A stretch of 64,000 bases of DNA from an uncultured Nitrospirales bacterium (lineage in GTDB: Bacteria; Nitrospirota; Nitrospiria; Nitrospirales; UBA8639), in NCBI GenBank assembly GCA_958295805.1, contig OY282373.1, forward strand, positions 2,451,001 to 2,515,000. Direction: 5' to 3'. The stretch's first letter is position 1. Each line of letters begins with the position of its first letter. The position numbers and the translations under genes were made by a program. The notes under the pieces are model-generated. The model had not been told where the DNA came from and searched no databases. It saw only the letters and a program-made list of their open reading frames with translations. Below are positions 49,146 to 55,040 of the stretch, in pieces.

Positions 49146-49181
49146 GGTGGTTCTTGGTTCACTGGTGGTCCTTGGTTCATT
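49146..49181. repeat. Tandem pair of 18-bp repeats
   Basis: Two 18-bp units (GGTGGTTCTTGGTTCACT and a copy with two changes) lie head to tail in the 474-bp gap between the giant gene and the LysR gene. Around them, 49095-49350 holds further short direct repeats (GGGTTCAT twice near 49097-49118) and no gene that I can support. A 78-codon minus-strand frame here lacks any family likeness. Confidence 0.6.
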
Positions 49182-49359
49182 GATGCGTTTCGCTCATTGC
49201 TCTCCTCTCTCCACTTGCCTGCCCTTACAAAGGGGAGGGACGGTTTCCCTTTTGTAAAAGTTCCGCTCGGAGAGTGTCGGGATACGGTCATTCTTGCGTT
49301 CTGTTCGCCAGACATCCGGCCATCCAGCCAACCAGTTGTGCAGATCTTTTTATTCACAA

Positions 49360-49440
49360 TTACAAATTGGAAGTAACTAATTAATATGCATTTACAAATT
49401 GGAAGTAATTATTCGGTATCTATTTACAAACTGTAAGCAA
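49360..49440. promoter_or_regulatory. Three 17-bp dyads at exact 32-bp spacing (operator array)
   Basis: TTACAAATTGGAAGTAA occurs at 49360-49376 and 49392-49408. A variant TTACAAACTGTAAGCAA occurs at 49424-49440. Each has TTAC/GTAA (or GCAA) ends, a dyad of the kind LysR-type regulators bind. The 32-bp period is close to three DNA turns, so the sites face the same side of the helix. The block is strikingly AT-rich against its GC-rich surroundings. It lies 70 bp before the LysR start and about 325 bp before the giant gene start, so either or both could be controlled from it. Confidence 0.75.
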
Positions 49441-49509
49441 TTATGTATTATTCAGAAAAATCTGAGTAACTCAAGAGGAAGTTTCAAAATTTAACATGAT
49501 TTTATCGTC

Positions 49510-50496
49510 ATGAAAGTTTCCAAAAACTCAACGATAAAGAAAATGTCCATGCCGTCGCTTAATGCCCTTTACGCCTTCGCCACCGTCGCGCGACTCGGAT
49601 CCATTTCGGCGGCAGCGGACTTGCTCTTCGTCACTCCCAGCGCAGTCAGCCGGCAAATCAAACACCTTGAGCAGGAAATCGACGGCACGCTCATTGAGCG
49701 CAACGGCCGCGGTATGCGCATCACCGCCCTTGGCAAGAAGCTATGGCATGGCATTGATCCCGCGTTCGATATCATTTCCGAGACCGTCAAGCAAACGTTC
49801 CAGCATCCGGACCACAACGTCATCACGCTCCGCGTCCCGCCTATCTTCGGGATGAAGTGGCTGATTCCCCGCCTGAACCACTTCAGGCAGTTGACGGCAC
49901 CCAACGTCACGATCATGGTCCACGACCTGCCCGCGACACTCTCCCGCAGGGTGTTCCCACAGAGGGAGTTTGACACCAAGCTGGTAATCGACTGGGGACG
50001 GTTCGAAGACAACCCGAACGCTGAAAAGCTGCTTGACGAGGAGATGTTTCCGGTGTGCAGTCCGAAGACCGCCGTCAACGGCGGCCTCGCCGGCCTCACC
50101 TTGCTGCACCATGAACGATTACCGTACTCCTGGCATTGGCCGATAGATTGGTCCACCTTCGTGGCGGTCACCGGTCTCGACGACATTGACACCACCCAAG
50201 GCCCTCGTTTCAGCGAGCGGTTGATTCTCGACGCCGCGCGCGAAGGCCTTGGCGTGGCTATCGCCAACACCTCGCTCGTCCATGACGACCTGGTTGCCGG
50301 ACACCTCATGCGCCCCATCGCCGAGAGCGTGAAGATCAACCATGCCTACTGGCTGCTGACACCCAGAGCCTGGCGCGACATGCCGGTCGTCGCGGCCTTT
50401 CGCGCTTGGCTGCTGGACGAGATTGCCAAGTGCTTCCACCCTTCCCCCTTCCCCTCGTCACGCGATGAGAAAGGGGAGAGCACGGTCAGGGAATAG
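49510..50496 (+). CDS. LysR-family regulator, GcvA-like
   Basis: LysR-type regulators bind DNA through an N-terminal winged helix-turn-helix and sense a small ligand through a periplasmic-binding-like domain. In this 328-residue product residues 16-75 form the HTH (LNALYAFATVARLGSISAAA, then TPSAVSRQIKHLEQEI). The effector domain follows (LRVPPIFGMKWLIPRLNHF, ..., ILDAAREGLGVAIA), as in GcvA-like proteins. The ATG at 49510 gives a short extra N-terminus; ATG 49543 (MSMPSLNAL) is an alternative. The last 20 residues (HPSPFPSSRDEKGESTVRE) look like translation of an inserted palindromic repeat at about 50443-50483. It is divergent from the giant gene and 9 nt upstream of the ROK gene. Confidence 0.88.
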   Translation: MKVSKNSTIKKMSMPSLNALYAFATVARLGSISAAADLLFVTPSAVSRQIKHLEQEIDGTLIERNGRGMRITALGKKLWHGIDPAFDIISETVKQTFQHPDHNVITLRVPPIFGMKWLIPRLNHFRQLTAPNVTIMVHDLPATLSRRVFPQREFDTKLVIDWGRFEDNPNAEKLLDEEMFPVCSPKTAVNGGLAGLTLLHHERLPYSWHWPIDWSTFVAVTGLDDIDTTQGPRFSERLILDAAREGLGVAIANTSLVHDDLVAGHLMRPIAESVKINHAYWLLTPRAWRDMPVVAAFRAWLLDEIAKCFHPSPFPSSRDEKGESTVRE

Positions 50497-50505
50497 AAGA
50501 AAGCG

Positions 50506-51696
50506 ATGAAGGCCAGGACCCACCACAGCATGGGCTATGATAACCGGATGGCCGTCCTCCGGGAGATCGTTCTGAGCGACCCACTGTCGCGGGGACAGAT
50601 CGCCCAGCGGCTCGGCCTGACCGACGCGACGGTGTCGCGCATCACGCGCCAACTGCTTGACGCGGGCTGGGTGCGGGAACTGCCGCCAGATCAGGACGAC
50701 CATCACGCCGGGCCCGGCCGCTACGCCGTGAACCTCGACGTCAATCCCAGGGGCGGATGCGTGCTCGGAATCGGCCTCGGCCTGACCATTCAGACGGTCA
50801 CCCTGACTGACCTCAAGAACCAAGTTATTGAGGGGACCGAGATGAAATTTTCCACGCTTGACGATCCGGAGGTCGTCATCAACAGCCTTGTCAAGGAAAG
50901 CATGCGCCTCATCAACGCGCACGTCCCGGATCGCCGCTCCCTGCTCGGCGGCTTCACCATGGTCGCCGGGTTAGTCGACCCGATAGAGGGAATCGTCAGG
51001 TCCTCCCCTTATTTTGGATGGGAAAACGTCCCATTGCGGTCGAAACTCGTTGACCGCCTCGGCATCCCGATGAGAATCGAGTCCCTGTCCAACAGCATCG
51101 CGATCTTCGAGACGCGGTTCGGCACGGCGCGAGGACGGGAGAACGTGCTGGTGACCACCTGCGGGATCGGAATCGGCACGGGGGTCATCCTCAACGGACG
51201 CCTGGTGCCGGGACACAACTTCAACGCCGGCATGGTCGGCATCATGGATGTGCCCACTAAGGACGGCGGATTCACGACGCTGAACAGGGTCGCGGGCGGG
51301 CACGCCGTGTTGCAGCACCTGCACGGCTACGACGTCGAACGTTCGGGATTGCCGGCATACAAGATGGCAACCGATCTGTTCGACGCCATCAAGCGCGACC
51401 AGGAGGGCGATCCCGCCATCATCCCGGTCATGAACCAAACGGGCTACGCACTCGGACTCATTACCATCCAGGCCGTGCGTTTCGTCGCGCCTGAAATGTT
51501 CGTGATCGCCGGTCCTCTCGCCATGTCGCCGAGTTACGTGGCCGCGGCCAAGGTGGCCGTCGCGCAGGGGGTGAAAACGATCCCCGTTGAGGTCACCGCC
51601 AGCAACGTCACCGGGCCCGTCAGCGATCAGTCGGCCACCTGCGGGCTGGCCATCTGCGAATACCTCTACGAACAACCGGAGCCTTCCCCGGCATGA
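50506..51696 (+). CDS. ROK-family transcriptional regulator lacking the zinc motif
   Basis: ROK repressors (NagC, Mlc, XylR types) join a winged HTH to a sugar-kinase-like fold. In this 396-residue protein, residues 15-70 form the HTH (LSRGQIAQRLGLTDATVSRI). The ROK part includes LVTTCGIGIGTGVILNGRLV. The usual CxCGxxGCxE zinc cluster and the preceding EIGH histidine are replaced by MVGIMDVPTKDGGFTTLNRV, so metal binding is probably lost. It follows the LysR gene by 9 nt and is probably co-transcribed. The effector is unknown; sugars or amino sugars would be usual. Confidence 0.85.
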   Translation: MKARTHHSMGYDNRMAVLREIVLSDPLSRGQIAQRLGLTDATVSRITRQLLDAGWVRELPPDQDDHHAGPGRYAVNLDVNPRGGCVLGIGLGLTIQTVTLTDLKNQVIEGTEMKFSTLDDPEVVINSLVKESMRLINAHVPDRRSLLGGFTMVAGLVDPIEGIVRSSPYFGWENVPLRSKLVDRLGIPMRIESLSNSIAIFETRFGTARGRENVLVTTCGIGIGTGVILNGRLVPGHNFNAGMVGIMDVPTKDGGFTTLNRVAGGHAVLQHLHGYDVERSGLPAYKMATDLFDAIKRDQEGDPAIIPVMNQTGYALGLITIQAVRFVAPEMFVIAGPLAMSPSYVAAAKVAVAQGVKTIPVEVTASNVTGPVSDQSATCGLAICEYLYEQPEPSPA

Positions 51697-51861
51697 GGTC
51701 CGGACGGGTCTGCCCAGGTATTCCCTCCCGCCTCTTCTTGCATCGAAGGCCGTAGGTGGTGGACCACCCTCCGTTGTCTTGCAGATACACGTGTGGTTTT
51801 TTTAGAATGAATCCTTGACAGCGTCTCATTCCAGTTGCCCTTTTTCTAAACCAGAGAAGTC

Positions 51862-52944
51862 ATGACCATGAAAGAACCTCTCAATAATCGAAACGTCATA
51901 GAAATCAAAGCACTGCCCACCCCTCGTCAAGTCAGAGAACTCTTGCCGATGACCGCGGCCGCGGAAGCCACGGTGCTCCAGACCCGCCAAGCCATCCGGG
52001 ACGTGCTCTACGGTCGAGACCAGCATCGGCTGCTCGTTATTATCGGGCCTTGCTCCATTCATGACCCGGAAGCCGCCCGCGTGTACGGGGAATCCCTCAA
52101 AAAGGTGCGTGACGCCACGAACGACCATTTGCTGATCATCATGCGGACGTACTTTGAAAAACCGCGCACCACGGTGGGGTGGAAGGGTCTGATTAATGAT
52201 CCGCACCTGGACGGCAGTTGCGACATTGCCGAAGGGATGAAACGGGCCCGAACCATTCTCCTGAACCTGAACGACCGAGGCGTGCCGTGCGCCACTGAAT
52301 GGCTGGATCCGGTCACTCCGCAGTATCTTTCCGATCTCATCAGTTGGTCGGCCATCGGCGCCCGTACCACCGAGAGTCAAACTCATCGGGAAATGGCCAG
52401 CGGCCTGTCCATGCCGGTCGGCTTCAAAAACGGAACGGACGGCAGTTTGCAAATCGCCCTCAACGCCATGGTCGCCGCACGACAGCCGCACAGTTTTGTG
52501 GGCATTAACAACGAGGGCGTGACGTCCATTATCAAGACCAACGGCAACCCGGACCGGCACATTGTCTTGCGCGGCGGCGGCGGCAAAACCAACTACAGCC
52601 GCGAGCACGTCCTTCAGGCCCTTGACGGATTGGTTGATGAGGAAATCTCACGACCCATTATGGTGGACTGTTCCCACGGCAATTCGGACAAAAATCACAC
52701 GCGACAAATTGCCGTCGCTCAATCGGTCTTGAAACAATATTGCGAGGGGCAACCGGGTATTTTAGGACTGTTGCTGGAAAGCAATCTCAAACCTGGAAAA
52801 CAGTCCTGGGGCATCGGCCAAACCTTGGAGTACGGCGTGTCAATCACCGACGCCTGCATCGGGTGGGACGAGACCGAAACCTTGTTACATGACTTGGCGA
52901 ATACGTTGGCCCGACGATCACCGGAACACGTCGGCATCCGCTGA
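51862..52944 (+). CDS. 3-deoxy-7-phosphoheptulonate (DAHP) synthase, class I AroFGH type
   Basis: The enzyme condenses phosphoenolpyruvate and erythrose 4-phosphate in the first step of aromatic amino acid synthesis. The 360-residue product closely follows E. coli AroG. It has IIGPCSIHDPEAA, MRTYFEKPRTTVGWKGLIND, ARTTESQTHREMASG, GFKNGTDGS, VDCSHGNS and SITDACIGWDET. The PCS cysteine and CSH histidine are metal ligands. ATG 51862 or the ATG six nt later could be the start. Codon use returns to the less GC-rich core style. Which of F, G or H it matches in feedback control cannot be read reliably. Confidence 0.95.
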   Translation: MTMKEPLNNRNVIEIKALPTPRQVRELLPMTAAAEATVLQTRQAIRDVLYGRDQHRLLVIIGPCSIHDPEAARVYGESLKKVRDATNDHLLIIMRTYFEKPRTTVGWKGLINDPHLDGSCDIAEGMKRARTILLNLNDRGVPCATEWLDPVTPQYLSDLISWSAIGARTTESQTHREMASGLSMPVGFKNGTDGSLQIALNAMVAARQPHSFVGINNEGVTSIIKTNGNPDRHIVLRGGGGKTNYSREHVLQALDGLVDEEISRPIMVDCSHGNSDKNHTRQIAVAQSVLKQYCEGQPGILGLLLESNLKPGKQSWGIGQTLEYGVSITDACIGWDETETLLHDLANTLARRSPEHVGIR

Positions 52945-53000
52945 AGAACGGCCCATGAGAGTGAAGAACGGCCCATGAGAGTGAAGAGCGGCCCATGAGA
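52941..53000. repeat. Three tandem 20-bp repeats over the DAHP synthase stop
   Basis: GTGAAGAACGGCCCATGAGA is repeated three times at 52941, 52961 and 52981 with one change per outer copy. The first copy contains the TGA stop of the DAHP synthase, so the array may have arisen by duplication of the gene's last bases plus flank. No stem-loop terminator is visible there. Confidence 0.8.
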
Positions 53001-53020
53001 GATGTGCGTTACCTTTCTGG

Positions 53021-53040
53021 ATTCCCGCTTTCGCGGGAAT
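53021..53040. repeat. 20-bp palindrome of the ATTCCC-N8-GGGAAT type
   Basis: ATTCCCGCTTTCGCGGGAAT is a palindrome of the same form as the Neisseria dRS3 repeat (ATTCCC-N8-GGGAAT). It is preceded by CTGG and followed directly by GACAG, the start of a G-rich tandem array. Two relatives lie at 58145-58164 and 59426-59445. Confidence 0.8.
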
Positions 53041-53211
53041 GACAGTGGGGAAAAAGCGGGCAGGACAGTGGGGAAATGGCGGGCAGGACGGTGGGGAAAT
53101 GGTGGGCAGGACGGTTGGAAAATGGCGGGCAGGACGGTTGGAAAATGGTGGGCAGGACGGTGGGGAAATGGTGGGCAGGACGGTTGGGAAATGGCGGGTA
53201 GGACGGTTGTG
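53039..53211. repeat. 23-bp minisatellite, seven copies plus part
   Basis: The unit AGGACGGTGGGGAAATGGC followed by GGGC repeats with an exact 23-bp period. Copies begin at 53039 (diverged), 53062, 53085, 53108, 53131, 53154 and 53177, and a partial copy starts at 53200. Open frames through it on both strands are artefacts of the repeat. With 53212-53309 it fills the gap between the DAHP synthase and the metal cluster. Confidence 0.85.
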
Positions 53212-53309
53212 TCACGGGCTGCTGGGAGAAGAAGGGCCGGGGTTGGGCTGAATGGGGAACACGGCTTTGGAGAAGGACTGAAGGAAAAAGACTGACTCCC
53301 AGGTGTGAT

Positions 53310-53465
53310 CTAACGATGGGATCGATACTGCCGCCAAATGGGAACGATCATCGAGAGAAGCAAGCTCGTCAGGTAAATCGAAAGGACCACGATCGCCCCC
53401 AGTACGAACAACGCAAGGCCTTGGCCCGCCTCAACCTGCTCCACCACCCACGCGACGACCGTCAC
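53310..53465 (-). CDS. Possible 51-residue membrane peptide after merC
   Basis: A GTG at 53463-53465 opens MTVVAWVVEQVEAGQGLALF, continuing through a strongly hydrophobic segment (VLGAIVVLSIYLTSLLLSMI) and ending in a basic tail RQYRSHR. One membrane helix with the basic end inside is the likely topology. It starts 20 nt after the merC-like stop, on the same strand, so it would be the last gene of the fur-merC unit. The Shine-Dalgarno sequence is weak (GGATGGT) and I recognise no family, so it remains a candidate. Confidence 0.4.
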   Translation of the reverse strand: MTVVAWVVEQVEAGQGLALFVLGAIVVLSIYLTSLLLSMIVPIWRQYRSHR

Positions 53466-53485
53466 AATTCACCATCCATCAGGGA

Positions 53486-53953
53486 TCACGAACCCGCTGA
53501 GGCCGGGATGGGACTGGGTTCTCCACCTGCTGCACCATCCTCATGACAGCCTCGACAGCGGCACAACGACCGGTTGAGAAATCCACCCCAGGCAATCATC
53601 GAAGCGCCAAGTAAATCTCCCGTTATTTCCAACGTCGAGCCTTGCTCAACCAACAGGCGAACCGACAACAAGGTCATAAAGCCGATCACCGTCAACGTGG
53701 CCGGACGACCGTCTCCATGCACCGGATAGGTGGCAAGAACGCCGAACCCGGCAATGACGACGATGACGCCTAAAAACACCCATTCAAACGAATGCGAAAA
53801 CATCACGCCGAACACGACGTCCATTGCCCCGCCGTATTGCACGGCCAGTAACGGTAACACCAGCACGACCAAAGGGGTCAGCGCACAATGGACCGCACAC
53901 ACCAGCGAAATGATTGAACCCGCGTTGGAAAAGCGACCTCCTACGACCGTCAC
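53486..53953 (-). CDS. MerC-domain inner-membrane protein
   Basis: MerC-type proteins are four-helix membrane proteins; the named member carries Hg2+ inward, while relatives in other contexts are of unknown substrate. The product has a first helix with CAVHCALTPLVVLVLPLL (Cys19 and Cys23), three further hydrophobic segments, and a Cys/His tail CRCRGCHEDG. The preferred start is GTG 53951-53953 (MTVVGGRFSNAG), just after the fur stop and preceded by AAGGGGG. An upstream TTG would overlap fur by 56 nt. Next to a Fur-family gene and a metal-type receptor, it is probably concerned with zinc or another divalent metal rather than mercury, as no mer genes are present. Confidence 0.75.
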   Translation of the reverse strand: MTVVGGRFSNAGSIISLVCAVHCALTPLVVLVLPLLAVQYGGAMDVVFGVMFSHSFEWVFLGVIVVIAGFGVLATYPVHGDGRPATLTVIGFMTLLSVRLLVEQGSTLEITGDLLGASMIAWGGFLNRSLCRCRGCHEDGAAGGEPSPIPASAGS

Positions 53954-53975
53954 GCGAACCCCCTTTTTCTCGTCC

Positions 53976-54395
53976 TTACTGACACCGAGGACACCATCCG
54001 CTGAATTCCAACGAATGGTCACCCACCACAAACCGCGTTTCTTTTTCGATGACCGCGGTCAACTTTTTCAGCGGACACAACAACAAGTCCACAATGCGGC
54101 CGCAACTCTTACACCGAATGTGGTGATGATGTTGACGACCTTCTCTCATTTCATACCGGACTTGCCCCTCCTGATGCAGTTCAAGCTGCGTCACCAGCCC
54201 CAATTCTTTTAACGTCACCAGATTGCGATACACGGTCACCAGGTCGATCGCGACCTTGTGTTTCTTTAATTGCGCATAGAGTTCCGTGGGACTTAACGGA
54301 TATTGCGATTGTTCAAGAACGGACAACACGGCCCGTCTGGTCCGCGTCATTCGTTTCCCCGACGCTCGAATTTCATCGTTCACATCCATCTTCAC
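53976..54395 (-). CDS. Fur-family metal-responsive regulator
   Basis: The 139-residue product has the Fur layout. It has a winged HTH (RTRRAVLSVLEQ, SPTELYAQLKK, VTVYRNLVTLKELGLV), a histidine cluster HHHH at 89-92, and two structural zinc pairs, CKSC (95-98) and CPRC (135-138). Start: GTG 54395, or ATG 54389, with AAGGAGG upstream. Whether it senses Fe, Zn or another metal cannot be read from the sequence. Its neighbours (receptor with His/Asp/Glu loop, MerC-like protein) favour a Zur-like role. A palindrome at 54443-54461 in its own promoter region suggests autoregulation. Confidence 0.88.
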   Translation of the reverse strand: MKMDVNDEIRASGKRMTRTRRAVLSVLEQSQYPLSPTELYAQLKKHKVAIDLVTVYRNLVTLKELGLVTQLELHQEGQVRYEMREGRQHHHHIRCKSCGRIVDLLLCPLKKLTAVIEKETRFVVGDHSLEFSGWCPRCQ

Positions 54396-54442
54396 CGTCC
54401 CTCCTTGCGAAACAGGCGACCACGCCGTGATGCCATCTCGTT

Positions 54443-54487
54443 ACTGCAAGTGGATTGCACTTACCATAACGACTCAGACGATGTCAA
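54443..54487 (-). promoter_or_regulatory. Candidate fur promoter with TGCAA palindrome
   Basis: On the minus strand a perfect -35 TTGACA (54482-54487) is followed about 18 nt later by TAAGTG as a weak -10. The -10 is overlapped by a 19-bp site (54443-54461, read on the plus strand as ACTGCAAGTGGATTGCACT) with arms TGCAA/TTGCA. The site resembles the one at 58087-58105, which also has TGCAA next to a TTGACA promoter. Overlap with the -10 would suit repression. Confidence 0.5.
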
Positions 54488-54524
54488 TTGCGACGCGATC
54501 AGGCAGATCCGATACGGGTTCTCT

Positions 54525-54953
54525 TCACCGCGTCCGGAAATGAATCCTCACGGTTAATTCACCATCGACCGGCTCATCGTCCTTCATCTGCGGATCGAAC
54601 GTCCATTGGTTAAGAGCGCGCAGTCCGGCGAGATTGAGAAGACGATCTTGGGCGGGTTCGAGGACCATCACCCGAGTCGTTGCCGTTTTGTCGACGCGGA
54701 TATGCACTTTCATCCAGTCGTCGATGGCTTTTTCCCGTAAGGCCGCCGGTATCGTGGGCCAGGGCGTGACTTTCGGGACTGGACCACGTTGCCGGTCCTT
54801 GTTGAGTCTGAGTCCATGGACGTGGACGGTTTCAAGCATTTGGACGTCTTCATCCTCCATGTGGTCGGACTCGTGGGTTGAGTGATCCCCTGCCGCCGGC
54901 AACGCGACCATCAACAGACCGGCCAGCAATACGGTCATCCACGTCTTTTGCAT
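54525..54953 (-). CDS. Periplasmic TonB-C-like protein
   Basis: The product has a signal peptide (MQKTWMTVLLAGLLMVALPA), a short His/Asp/Glu segment (DHSTHESDHMEDEDVQ), and then a domain with the TonB/TolA C-terminal pattern: PWPTIPAALREKAIDDWMKV, ..., LRALNQWTFDPQ, ..., LTVRIHF. ATG 54951-54953 follows GGAGGAAAGGTG and is preferred to an upstream start. It lacks the membrane anchor and proline-rich span of true TonB, so it may be a periplasmic accessory that touches the receptor's TonB box. It starts 88 nt after the receptor stop, on the same strand. Confidence 0.75.
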   Translation of the reverse strand: MQKTWMTVLLAGLLMVALPAAGDHSTHESDHMEDEDVQMLETVHVHGLRLNKDRQRGPVPKVTPWPTIPAALREKAIDDWMKVHIRVDKTATTRVMVLEPAQDRLLNLAGLRALNQWTFDPQMKDDEPVDGELTVRIHFRTR

Positions 54954-55040
54954 CACCTTTCCTCCTTGTTTCCTTTCTCCCTTCACCCGTGTCCCTTCAC
55001 CCTGACCCTCTCCCGCCAAAGGAAAGGGAAGAATCAGGAA

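Noticed and set aside
49121-49357. 78-codon minus-strand frame upstream of the giant gene
   Set aside because: No recognisable product; it spans 18-bp tandem repeats and the likely promoter region.
49360-49440. CRISPR array
   Set aside because: Only three 17-bp repeats with 15-bp gaps, dyad-symmetric, next to a LysR gene, and no cas genes. An operator array fits better.
53039-53211. CRISPR array or coding repeat
   Set aside because: Units are directly contiguous at 23 bp without spacers. Frames through it on both strands are low-complexity artefacts.
53486-53953. Mercury-resistance operon
   Set aside because: Only a MerC-type domain is present. There is no merA, merT, merP or merR, and the regulator is of the Fur type.
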